A stretch of DNA of 64,000 nt, taken from contig NZ_JAETWB010000021.1 in assembly GCF_016773205.1 (NCBI RefSeq), positions 1 to 64,000 on the forward strand, written 5' to 3'. Positions 51,672-59,950 of the stretch are shown one piece after another. The position numbers and the translations under genes were made by a program. The notes below the pieces were generated by a model. That model did not search any database. It saw only the letters and a program-made list of their open reading frames with translations, and had not been told where the DNA came from. The DNA is from Belnapia arida (GTDB taxonomy: Bacteria; Pseudomonadota; Alphaproteobacteria; Acetobacterales; Acetobacteraceae). The first letter of the stretch is position 1. Each line of letters starts with the position of its first letter.

Positions 51672-52897
51672 TTAGGCGCCTCCACGGCGGCCCGCATCTC
51701 CTGCTCCATCGGGTCCGGATAAAATTCGTCGATCAGACTGTCTGGGATGTGCATCCGGTACACCTGCGGCAGGGCGCCTTCGACATAGCGTGCTAGCGTC
51801 GGCACCCGTCGGTAGGGCCCGAAGGCCTCCCGCGGCAGACGCCGTGACAACGCCACCGTCGTCAGAACAGGATGCAGAGCATAGGCGGGAGGGACGGCGT
51901 AGCGGTCTTCGACATGGTCGTGGCCGCGCACCATGTGAGTGACCGGCCGGCCAAGCCGGACGCCAAGATCGCAGAAGGCGGCAAAGTCTTGATGGCCGAA
52001 CTGACTGCCGCGAGAGAAACGGTTCGGAATTTTGCGGCGCGCGGTCGGATGGCAACGTGTCCAGACGAAATCCGAAAGGCAGGCGGGCTCGTTCCAGTCG
52101 CCGGTCTCCTGCAGCTTTGCGTGCAGGTCACTCAGCGGGAACCCGCCATGGGCGACAAGCAGCCCGTCCAGGAAGAACAGTGCCCGCGGTGCCTGCCGGA
52201 AGAAGCGCACCGCCAGCTTGCCCGCGCGGCTAATCCACTCATGCGCCAAGTTCGCGTTAAGAAACTCCGCGAAGTCGGCGGGCACGACGCTAGAGGCGAA
52301 ATAGGCACCGTCGTAGGACAGCGCCTCGTCGTGGTTGCCTGCGATGACACAAACATCGCCGGGTGACCGCAGGGCGAGCTCGAAGACGCGCAGCAGGATT
52401 TCGAGGCCATAGCCCTCGTCGTCGAAGAGGTCACCGAGGAAGACCAGCTGTGGCCTGTCAGGACCCGCGCTTTCCTTATCAATCACGGCCAGGGCCGTCT
52501 CCAGCGCGAGCAGGTCGCCATGAAGATCGCCGATGATCCATAGCGGCGCTGAGGTTGCGCGGTGTCTGACCTGGATCGCGCGATCCTCCGCCGCTGCCCT
52601 GTCCACATCGAATAGGAGGCCCGCCCCGCCGACACGGTCGAGCAGCGCTTCCATGGCCTCGACCGTGTGGTGCATCCGCGCGCGGATCCCGGCAGGGTCC
52701 ACCGTGTTGCGAATGGTTTTCCAGTCGAGGTCACGTATATCCCTTACGGGCGGAGTTGCGATTGGTTTAGGAGCGGGGAGTGCCTCCCCGATAAGTGGCG
52801 CGACCTCGCCAACTGGCGCCGTTACACAATCGACGAACGGGGCCGGAGCTGTGTCATCCGATCCGGGCTTGCTTGGATTTTCTGGATTATCGCTCAT
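51668..52897 (-). CDS. PPP-type serine/threonine phosphatase (calcineurin-like)
   Basis: The 409-residue protein carries the metal-binding motifs of PPP/metallophosphatases: IIGDLHGD (residues 122-128), VFLGDLFDDEGYG (GDxxDRG variant, 152-164) and IAGNHDEAL (GNHE variant, 185-193), then a late histidine in VRGHDHVEDR. About 110 residues precede the catalytic domain: a Pro-rich, acidic leader and a helical segment. It should remove phosphate from Ser/Thr residues with two metal ions. Its ATG shares one base with the kinase stop (TAATG), so kinase and phosphatase are made together. Confidence 0.85.
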   Translation of the reverse strand: MSDNPENPSKPGSDDTAPAPFVDCVTAPVGEVAPLIGEALPAPKPIATPPVRDIRDLDWKTIRNTVDPAGIRARMHHTVEAMEALLDRVGGAGLLFDVDRAAAEDRAIQVRHRATSAPLWIIGDLHGDLLALETALAVIDKESAGPDRPQLVFLGDLFDDEGYGLEILLRVFELALRSPGDVCVIAGNHDEALSYDGAYFASSVVPADFAEFLNANLAHEWISRAGKLAVRFFRQAPRALFFLDGLLVAHGGFPLSDLHAKLQETGDWNEPACLSDFVWTRCHPTARRKIPNRFSRGSQFGHQDFAAFCDLGVRLGRPVTHMVRGHDHVEDRYAVPPAYALHPVLTTVALSRRLPREAFGPYRRVPTLARYVEGALPQVYRMHIPDSLIDEFYPDPMEQEMRAAVEAPK

Positions 52898-54183
52898 TAG
52901 CCCGCTCGTACCGTCAACGGCAGCTTGGCGATCCCCTTCGCCTCGCGGCCTACGGCGATCTGGTCTCCGGAGCTAAGGGTGCTCGCGTTCGTTAAGGCGC
53001 GGCCGTTGATGAGTGTTTCGTTGGTAGTTGGGCTGACCGGGATGAGGATCCAACGACCGTCAGCGTTGCGCTCGACCACGCACTGTCGATGATCCCAGAA
53101 CTCAGCATCCTGCCCAAACTGCCGCATTAGCGCCTTGCCAAGCTCCGTCCGCACGCCCAGGCGCAACGATCTGCCGTCCGGCGTCTGCAGCACCAGAGCC
53201 CCTGCCACCAGGGGCGGGCGGGGTACACCCGCCGCAGTCGGAGGCATTTTCGGCACAGAGGCTGATTTGCCGAGGCCGCTCAGCACTGAGCGCAACTCTG
53301 CCGCCGATGGTCGGGCCGCCGCGTCAGGCGATAGACAACGATGCAACGCCTGGCTGACCTCAGCATTATCCGCCGGCGCGGGCATCAACCCTGCCAACGC
53401 CGGCGGTCCTGCCGCATAAGCCTGAACTTGCCTAGCATACTCGGCTTGGTCTTCGGACCAGTAGGGATGTTGCCCGGCCAGGAGCTCATGAAGAATCAGC
53501 CCGCAGGTGAAAACATCAGACGCTTTAGTCGGAACGCCACCACGGACTAGGTGCTCCGGAGATCGGTAGTTGTCCGTCCCGACATAGCCCTGATATCCGT
53601 GCCACGGCGCACGCTGGTCTGCCAGTAACGAGAAATCCATGTCAATCAACTTGAGCTGGTAGCCCGAACCGATTGTCCGATCCTCGACGAGATAGGCGTT
53701 TGCTGGTTTAAGGTCGGCATGCACAATGCCAGCCTCGTGCAGCGCCGCGATGCCTGATACCAGCACCTTCGCCCAAGTGACGTGCCGCGCCCAGACGACG
53801 GTATCTCGCGTCGGCGCCACCTTGGTTTGACGATGCTGCTCGTGCTCCGCGTCAAGGACCTGTTGCAGGTCAGCGCCGTTCTCGACGAACTCATAGGCCT
53901 GAAAGTAGCAGCGCCCTCCCCAAGCCTCCTCAAAGGCATCCACTTGGCGAACGGCGAAGTTGCCAACCCTGCCGCTGCCAACCCGCGCCGACAGCTCTCT
54001 CTGGTAAGCAACAAAATCTTTGTACCATACCACCGTAGGCGCCGGGGATTTGTATTGCTTGAAGAAGACCTTGGCACCACTCGGCGACAACGCGGCGTAC
54101 GAGATCGCCATCATCCCAGGGCCAAACACCTTGGCAATCCGGTATCCGCGGATGACGTCGCCCGCTTTGAGCTTCTTAGCCAT
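52897..54183 (-). CDS. Serine/threonine protein kinase with C-terminal FHA domain
   Basis: Residues 10-300 form a eukaryotic-like kinase: a degenerate Gly loop (VFGPGMMAISYA), Lys42 in KVFFKQYK, the catalytic loop IVHADLKPANAYL (Asp157, Lys159, Asn162), LIDMDFS replacing DFG (181-185), and YRSPEHL with an ASDVFTCGLILHELLAG helix. Residues 325-420 form an FHA domain (RLGVRTELGK, FWDHRQCVVERN, NETLINGRAL, LSSGDQIAVGR), which binds phosphothreonine. Kinase at the N-terminus and FHA at the C-terminus suggests it docks on its own or a partner's phosphorylated site. The gene follows the vWA gene by 26 bases and overlaps the phosphatase gene. Confidence 0.9.
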   Translation of the reverse strand: MAKKLKAGDVIRGYRIAKVFGPGMMAISYAALSPSGAKVFFKQYKSPAPTVVWYKDFVAYQRELSARVGSGRVGNFAVRQVDAFEEAWGGRCYFQAYEFVENGADLQQVLDAEHEQHRQTKVAPTRDTVVWARHVTWAKVLVSGIAALHEAGIVHADLKPANAYLVEDRTIGSGYQLKLIDMDFSLLADQRAPWHGYQGYVGTDNYRSPEHLVRGGVPTKASDVFTCGLILHELLAGQHPYWSEDQAEYARQVQAYAAGPPALAGLMPAPADNAEVSQALHRCLSPDAAARPSAAELRSVLSGLGKSASVPKMPPTAAGVPRPPLVAGALVLQTPDGRSLRLGVRTELGKALMRQFGQDAEFWDHRQCVVERNADGRWILIPVSPTTNETLINGRALTNASTLSSGDQIAVGREAKGIAKLPLTVRAG

Positions 54184-54209
54184 GTTCCGCGCTCATCTTC
54201 CAGCCGCTG

Positions 54210-55142
54210 TCAGAGCGCGACAGTTTCGGCCGACCGCGACACACTGGCGGCTAATTGCTTCAGCGTGTTGCGAAAGTTGGTGGGTTCGGAGGTGAATTTT
54301 TGCAATGCTGCCTGCGGGCTCAGCCCCTCGTATTCCACCGCCTCCCATTCAGATTTATCGATCTGGCTGAGCCGGTCATATCCCTCGAAATTCGGCGCAA
54401 AAAGACTGAGGATGATGCGGTTCGCCATAACGACGTTGGCGACATCCTGGAGCGACCCACCTTTTGCCTCCGGAATACCCATCGTCTCCTTGAACGACGC
54501 GTCGGTGAAGACAACGACCACCCGGGCCGCGTCACTCCTGTAGCGCCACTTGTTCGGGTCTACAGTCTGCGATCCCTTCGGTACCGCTTCCATGGTTGCG
54601 ACCTTATACAGCGCATCCAGCAGCGACTCCGGCTCATCGGCCCCCCCCATAGCGCGCAAAACCGCGAGTTGTGCCTTTATTTCTGTAACGTCCCGCACAA
54701 ACGGATTGTCTACAATCCACGGAATTCCCTCACTCCCAGCGCTATCGAGATCTCGGTATCCGACGATCTTGGCGCGCCAATCTTTAACGGGTGCCGCGTT
54801 GTTCGCATCGCCGCGGCTGAGTGATTCGGCGAAAGCTTCGATATTTGTGCGAAGAGCGTCGATGCATGGTTCCATGCTGCCGCTGACATCAATCAAGAAG
54901 ACGATGTCCGCAATGCCTTTGGTTTTGCCTCTCGATTGCGGGACCTGCGTCTCCGGCGCAACCTCCGCGACACCTGGTGGCGCCGCTCCTCCTACAGGCA
55001 CGTCTGCTGCTTCGCTGCCACTCGTAGGCGGTTGGGAGGCGGGTGCAGATGCGACGTCGGTTTCGGCTGAAGTCGAGCCAGTGGGTGGGGAAGCGGCCGG
55101 GGCCGTGTCGCGCAGTCCGCCTAGATCGTCGGTTCCGCTCAT
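54210..55142 (-). CDS. von Willebrand factor A domain protein of the kinase/phosphatase operon
   Basis: I start at ATG 55142 (MSGTDDLGGL); the frame allows an earlier codon at 55199 that lies in IS-proximal DNA. Residues 1-75 are Ala/Pro/Thr-rich and acidic, probably disordered and rich in phospho-acceptor sites. The vWA fold follows: IADIVFLIDVSGSM (MIDAS DxSxS, 85-90), a GYRDLDS strand, LRAMGGADEPESLLDALYK (MIDAS Thr replaced by GGADEPES) and ARVVVVFTDASFKETMG (MIDAS Asp). The hydrophilic N-terminus and lack of signal place it in the cytosol. It is the first gene of the operon and resembles TerY-like proteins that act as substrate or scaffold for a kinase. Confidence 0.85.
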   Translation of the reverse strand: MSGTDDLGGLRDTAPAASPPTGSTSAETDVASAPASQPPTSGSEAADVPVGGAAPPGVAEVAPETQVPQSRGKTKGIADIVFLIDVSGSMEPCIDALRTNIEAFAESLSRGDANNAAPVKDWRAKIVGYRDLDSAGSEGIPWIVDNPFVRDVTEIKAQLAVLRAMGGADEPESLLDALYKVATMEAVPKGSQTVDPNKWRYRSDAARVVVVFTDASFKETMGIPEAKGGSLQDVANVVMANRIILSLFAPNFEGYDRLSQIDKSEWEAVEYEGLSPQAALQKFTSEPTNFRNTLKQLAASVSRSAETVAL

Positions 55143-55375
55143 TGTTTGCTCCACATCTGACGAAAAACAGCCAAGCGTGAGGGTTTGTGTCCGTGGCAAC
55201 GAGCGCCATGTTTGAAAGTTGCCGAACCGTAGCCTTGCACCGGGCTAGCCACTGCTAACAGGTTCTTGGCAGTTGGATTGTTCTGGTTGGGTGGGCACCG
55301 GTGAAGCTGTCGCACCAAGTGAGCCATGATGGCAGGCTTTATGCGCAATGAGCTCTCGTGTGCGGAACGCGACGA
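55143..55375. promoter_or_regulatory. Region between the vWA gene and the IS256 left end
   Basis: About 230 bases upstream of the leftward vWA gene. It should contain the operon promoter unless the IS256 edge supplies one. No recognisable operator repeat or gene was seen. Confidence 0.35.
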
Positions 55376-55973
55376 GGTCGCGTCCCTGGGCATGGTGTAG
55401 GAGGTCGTCGCCGTAACGGAGGCGGCCATCGCAATAGTCCTCCGTAGGGTTGTGTTGCGACACGCAACTTTTGACCCAAGGACGCCACGATGACCGACGA
55501 GGGGATTGCTCTTCGGGAGCTGTTGGAGAAGGGCTCTGATGCCACGTTCCTGCGGGAGATGATCGGCTTTGCGGACCATCGACTGATGGAGCTGGATGCT
55601 GAGGGGACCTGCGGCGCCGGCCACGGCGAGCGCAGCGCCGAGCGGGTGAACCAGGGCAACGGCTACTGCGAGCGCGACTGGCAGACCCGGGTTGGCACGG
55701 TGGAGCTGCGCATTCCGAAGCTGCGGCGCGGCTCCTATTTCCCAGCCTTCCTGGAGCCGCGGCGGCTGGCGGAGCGGGCGCCGACGGCGGTGATCCAGGA
55801 GGCCTATGTGCAAGGCATCTCCACTCGCTCGGTGGACGAGCTGGTCCAGGCCTTGGGCATAGAGGGCGTCATCCAGAGCCAGGTGAGCCGCCTGTGTGCC
55901 GAGGTCGATGGCCGGGTGCAGGATCTCCTCGGCCGCCCGATCGAGGGCGACTGGCCCTATCTCTGGCTCGACG
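55376..55973 (+). mobile_element. IS256-family element, truncated at the 3' side
   Basis: The left terminal repeat (about 55376-55403, GGTCGCGTCCCTGGGCATGG then TGTAGGAG) matches that of the complete element at 8974. The transposase gene is cut in its middle and the right end is absent; foreign response-regulator sequence follows at once. Confidence 0.75.
55490..55973 (+). pseudogene. IS256-family transposase, N-terminal fragment
   Basis: ATG 55490 starts [20 protein letters not shown] and the frame runs without damage through [40 protein letters not shown] and [15 protein letters not shown]. It then hits the junction before the first catalytic Asp region is complete. Unlike the 9.1 kb copy it keeps the base missing there ([11 protein letters not shown]), which confirms that the frame break at 9376 is a deletion. 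Confidence 0.85.
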
Positions 55974-56166
55974 CGGGATGAATGGGCGGCAGGTGGCTGA
56001 GGCGGTGCGCGAGCAGCGGCCTGGGCTGCCCGTGTTGTTCATCACCGGCTACGCGGGCACAACGCTGCCGCCCGGCATTGAGGTCATCGACAAACCCTTT
56101 GATCTCGACACTCTGGTACGGCGGGTCCAGGAACTGCTGGAGGCCTGTCCGCAAACCGGCGATTAG
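55974..56166 (+). pseudogene. Response-regulator receiver domain, C-terminal fragment
   Basis: Directly after the IS256 break the DNA encodes [40 protein letters not shown] and PFDLDTLVRRVQELLEA. This is the second half of a CheY-like receiver: GMNG follows the phospho-Asp loop, TGYA holds the conserved Thr, and DKPF the conserved Lys. Receivers of this style usually end hybrid histidine kinases. The phosphorylated Asp and everything before are gone. Confidence 0.75.
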
Positions 56167-56377
56167 AATCCCGGCGCTTAGCGTACTGTTTCGAACACAT
56201 CGTCCAATGACGCCATATAGCTCTCGGTCCTGCAGATTATGCGCCAACGGTACGCCGCCGGTCAGCAGGTCCAGGATGCGGTGCAGAACCGCTAGGGAGC
56301 CACATAGGAGGCCCCAAAGGCCAACCTGTCGGAGGCTCTTTTCTTTCGAAATTGAAATGATCTCCGTGACCCGAAGC
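56167..56377. other. Short gene-free spacer
   Basis: Convergent spacer between the receiver fragment and the leftward AsmA gene. No clear terminator hairpin was found by eye. Confidence 0.35.
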
Positions 56378-58363
56378 CTAGCGCAGCCTGGCGCCTTCCG
56401 GCGCCTGCGCCGGCTGGCGCCGCCGCTCGCCCGCTGCTTGCAATCTTTCGCATTGGCCGTTCTCGCCCACGCCGAGCTGGATCGTCGGCAGCAAGGCTAA
56501 CGGCGGAAACAGCAAGCCGAGCCCCACGGCCGCGCCTGCCCGCGCCGCTGCTTCCCCCAGTTCCGGCTGTATGGCCGGGTTCTTCAAAGTCCCGCCGATG
56601 CGGATTGGCGTTGGCAAGGACGCGACAGTGGGCTGCTTGGGGTCAGTGCGCAGCCGGAGGTCAAGCTGCTCCCGTCCGAGGTCGAGCGTGCCGGCGCCTG
56701 TCACCACATGAGCATCGGTGTCGAGCAGGAGAGTGCGATGCCGTAGCGTCCCGCGTTGCAGGGCGAAGTCCCCGATCAGGCATTCGATGCTTTCCCTGGC
56801 CGGAATGCCGAGCGCGGACAGGAGAGCATTGCCGAACTGCAGGCCGGACAGGTCCACCAGGAGCGAGCTGATGTTGCCGCCCACCGTGACCACTGTGGCC
56901 TCGCCGTTGCCACGTCCGAGAATTTCGGACAAGGACTTGCCACTGCCCTCTAAGCGGGCGACCCCGCCTAGAGTGCCGGCCCCGCCCGCGCCGGTGGTGC
57001 CAAGCAAGCGCGACAGGTCGGCGCGGCGCAGTTCCACCTCGATCTTGGCACGCAGGCCGCCGCCCTCCTGGGGCGTCAGCGTGCCGTTGGCTGTCAACCG
57101 CCCCTGCCCGATGCCGAAAGACACCGGATGGAGCGAAACCACGCCGTCCACGATGTCGGTTTCCGCGCTCAAGCTATCGAAGGGCATGCCCTGCCCTTGG
57201 ATGCGCTCCGCCCTGTAGCGGAGGTGCACGTTTGCCGCAGTCAGACGCGGCATGTTGACGGGTGTGTTCGGGAGCAGCTTCGGGTTCGCTTCCGCGCGGG
57301 CCTGGGCAGCGCGCTGGTGAGGCGTTTGTCCCGGCGTGTTGGCACGCCCGGGCTGGGTGCCGATCAGGCCGCCGAGATCCGCGAGGTCCACGCTGCGCGA
57401 GCGCAGGTCGGCGGTGACATCCGGCCGGCTGCCAGCAGTGGAAACGCTGAGGCTGCCGCCGATGTCGCTGCGCCCAACCTTCCCTTCCGCGTCGAACAGC
57501 CGCACCCGGCCTTCCGCGTAGTCCGCCTTGCCTTCGAGCCTGAACGGTGGGGTTTTCGGGAAGGGCACGCCGGTGAGCGGGATCAGGTCCGCCATGTCTT
57601 TTCCGGCAAACTCCACCCGCAGGTCAGCGCCACGCAGCTTCAGCGGCTCGCGCACCGTACCCTGCAAAGCGAAGGTGGTGTCGCCGTTGCGCAGGCGTAG
57701 GTCGATCGGCCAGGGCTCCCTGCCGTCGCGGAGGTTCAGAATGGCCCCGCCGGTCATCTGCGCCTCGATCGACTGGCCGGCGTAGGTGCCGCGGGCTTCA
57801 GCGACCAAGGCGGGGTCCTGCCCGTCCCGGTCCTGCGTCTTCACGTCCACCTCGAAGTCCGAGCGTAGCCATGCGATGGCGACCCGCGCTTTGCCGTCAT
57901 TGATGCGGAGTGCACCGAGGCGCGGCCCGGGCGCCTTGCTCGCTTCGGCGCCCTCACCTACGGGGGCGGCAAAGTCGAATTCGTAGTTGCGGCTGCCGTC
58001 GTCACGGCCAATCACATGGACCACCGGCCGGTCCAGCTCAACGGACGGTATTACTATCTCGCGCGAACGCAGAAAGGCGCCAACGTCTACCTGTACCGTG
58101 GCACGGCGGACCTCCGCGAAAGGCGGGTCGTCTGGAAAGCCGGACGGGTTGCCGATACGCAACCCTTCCGCAGTCACAGTGGACACGTGGCCCAGCTTTA
58201 CACGGAGGTGTTCAATGTGCACCGGGCGCCCAACCGCTGCACTCGCCCTGGCCTCGACCAAGGGGATGAACCAGTCCCATGACCAGGACACGACCAGCAA
58301 GGCCACTGCCAGCAACGGCGTGCCCAACCACAGCAACCAACGCTTTGCCCGACGCCCGACCAT
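56378..58363 (-). CDS. AsmA-family protein
   Basis: ATG 58363 is chosen because GGGAGGAACG lies just before it; the open frame before it encodes nothing recognisable. The 661-residue product has one N-terminal membrane helix (WLLWLGTPLLAVALLVVSWS) and then a long beta-rich periplasmic body typical of AsmA/TamB-like proteins: VEARASAAVGRPVHIEHLRV near the start, repeated GTLxLxxG strands, and the C-terminal AsmA block (LLGTTGAGGAGTLGGVARLE; GNGEATVVTVGGNISSLLVD; GTLKNPAIQPE). Such proteins bridge inner and outer membrane and are linked to lipid transport and outer-membrane homeostasis. Confidence 0.9.
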   Translation of the reverse strand: MVGRRAKRWLLWLGTPLLAVALLVVSWSWDWFIPLVEARASAAVGRPVHIEHLRVKLGHVSTVTAEGLRIGNPSGFPDDPPFAEVRRATVQVDVGAFLRSREIVIPSVELDRPVVHVIGRDDGSRNYEFDFAAPVGEGAEASKAPGPRLGALRINDGKARVAIAWLRSDFEVDVKTQDRDGQDPALVAEARGTYAGQSIEAQMTGGAILNLRDGREPWPIDLRLRNGDTTFALQGTVREPLKLRGADLRVEFAGKDMADLIPLTGVPFPKTPPFRLEGKADYAEGRVRLFDAEGKVGRSDIGGSLSVSTAGSRPDVTADLRSRSVDLADLGGLIGTQPGRANTPGQTPHQRAAQARAEANPKLLPNTPVNMPRLTAANVHLRYRAERIQGQGMPFDSLSAETDIVDGVVSLHPVSFGIGQGRLTANGTLTPQEGGGLRAKIEVELRRADLSRLLGTTGAGGAGTLGGVARLEGSGKSLSEILGRGNGEATVVTVGGNISSLLVDLSGLQFGNALLSALGIPARESIECLIGDFALQRGTLRHRTLLLDTDAHVVTGAGTLDLGREQLDLRLRTDPKQPTVASLPTPIRIGGTLKNPAIQPELGEAAARAGAAVGLGLLFPPLALLPTIQLGVGENGQCERLQAAGERRRQPAQAPEGARLR

Positions 58364-58897
58364 CGTTCCTCCCAACGGCGTGACGCTTGCTGCGACATTA
58401 CGGGAATGAAACGCGTCAGCGACCCGACGGTTCGCTCCGCTTCGCTTCAGCAGCGACTCCCAGGATATTTCTTCGGGGGCTTTCTCCCTTAATGCGGTGA
58501 CGCCAGAAAGCTTGGCGACAGCCGGCCGGCATGGTGCGTTGACGCCGCACCGGTATAGCTCCGGGAGAGGGTCAGGAATGCGAGCCATGGACAGCTCGCT
58601 CAGCGGCACCTTCTCACTTTTGCCGAAACAGATTGACAGCAAAACGCTAGCTAATCGCGTCGCAGCACTTTTCGAAACCGGAGAAACAGATAAAGCGTGC
58701 GCCGACGGACCGGCCGCAATGGTAGAAATGCGAGCAAGGGAACGGTTGTTGCTGCGAAGCGGGCCAACAAAGACATGAGGGTGCACAAGGTGGGAATTCG
58801 GTCAAGTTTCGCAGCAGCTCGTTCCGCTCGGCGCCGGTGCCAATCTGCATGGTACCGCGTTTGGGCTTTATGACAGAAGGTTTTGGAGCAAAGCGTC
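58364..58897. other. Divergent intergenic region between AsmA and YihY genes
   Basis: Both neighbours are transcribed away from this 530-base stretch, so it should hold two promoters. No gene, RNA or repeat was recognised. Confidence 0.4.
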
Positions 58898-59821
58898 ATG
58901 TCCGCCGCAGCCACAATCCAGATGCGGACATGCGACGGCCGTGGGGCAGGCACCCCCGCCTGCATCCCAGTGCGGGGTTGGCGGCAGGTGCTGGCCCGCT
59001 GCTTCTGGCGTGTGTTTGAGGACCGCTTGATTGGCGAAGCGGCGGCGGTTGCCTTCTACGCACTCCTTGCGGTGTTTCCCGCGCTCGCCGCGCTGGTGGC
59101 GCTATGCGGCCTTTTTGTTGATCCGGAGATCGCGGCGGAGAAGCTGCAGGCGTTGGCTGGTATGCTGCCTGCCGGATCGGCGGAGGTGGCACGGGATGCC
59201 CTGGGGCGGATGGCGGCCGTGGGCAGCGGTCAGGTCGGCCTCGCCGCGACACTCCTAGCCGCCGCGCTCTGGAGCGCCACGGCCGCGGCGATGCAGTTGT
59301 TCGGGGCACTGAACGTCGCCTACGGCGAGCGCGAGGCACGCGGCCTCGTACGGCTGGTCGGCATCGCTCTGCTGTTCGCGCTCGGGGCTGTGGCCTTCGC
59401 CGTATTGGCCCTCGGCGGCGTCCTGGGCGTGCCGCTCGCGCTCGCGGCTGCAGCCGGGCCAGGCGGCACCATGGACTGGCTGCTGCGCCTGCTGCGCTGG
59501 CCACTGCTGCTCGCCGCAGTCTCGGTCGTCCTCGCACTCGCCTATCGCCACGGTCCTTGCCGCGCCTGCCCTCGTTGGCACTGGGTCAGCTGGGGCAGTG
59601 CTTTGGCGGCGATTGCCTGGCTGCTCGGGTCGGCCGCAGTGTCCTGGTACATGCAGGAGGTTGGCCGTTACGACTGGCTCTACGGCTCGGTCGGGGCCGT
59701 GCTGGGCTTCATGCTCTGGGCCTGGGTTTCCACCGCGGCCGTCCTCGTCGGTGCGGTGATCAACGTTGAACTCGAGCGCCAGGCCATGCCTGAGGCGAAG
59801 CCCGCGCCACCGGTATCGTAG
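58898..59821 (+). CDS. YihY/BrkB-family inner-membrane protein
   Basis: The ATG at 58898 has GGAG ten bases before it. The 307-residue protein has six membrane helices and the family hallmarks: AAAVAFYALLAVFPALAALV near the N-terminus, ALWSATAAAMQLFGALNVAY in the middle and YGSVGAVLGFMLWAWVSTAA near the end. Once called ribonuclease BN by mistake, the family is an inner-membrane protein of unclear function, recently tied to envelope lipid or solute transport. Nearby AsmA fits an envelope theme. Confidence 0.85.
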   Translation: MSAAATIQMRTCDGRGAGTPACIPVRGWRQVLARCFWRVFEDRLIGEAAAVAFYALLAVFPALAALVALCGLFVDPEIAAEKLQALAGMLPAGSAEVARDALGRMAAVGSGQVGLAATLLAAALWSATAAAMQLFGALNVAYGEREARGLVRLVGIALLFALGAVAFAVLALGGVLGVPLALAAAAGPGGTMDWLLRLLRWPLLLAAVSVVLALAYRHGPCRACPRWHWVSWGSALAAIAWLLGSAAVSWYMQEVGRYDWLYGSVGAVLGFMLWAWVSTAAVLVGAVINVELERQAMPEAKPAPPVS

Positions 59822-59950
59822 GTCGGTGCGAATGGCGGCGAATGCCGGGGTGAACGGAGCCTGAAACCGTAACGGAGAAACCGGAAGCGCCAAACGTGGT
59901 TGGATGTCTGCAGCGTGCCATGCAGCCACTGCGAAACCATCACCGGACCG

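Noticed and set aside
51072-55142. Calling the kinase operon a TerY-P tellurite system
   Set aside because: The phosphatase is PPP-type, not PP2C, an FHA domain is present and no ter genes lie nearby; the resemblance is partial.
55974-56166. Standalone single-domain response regulator
   Set aside because: The phospho-accepting Asp and the first half of the fold are missing.
58364-58786. N-terminal extension of the AsmA gene (141 extra codons)
   Set aside because: No membrane or domain content, and a strong ribosome site with ATG precedes the membrane helix at 58363.
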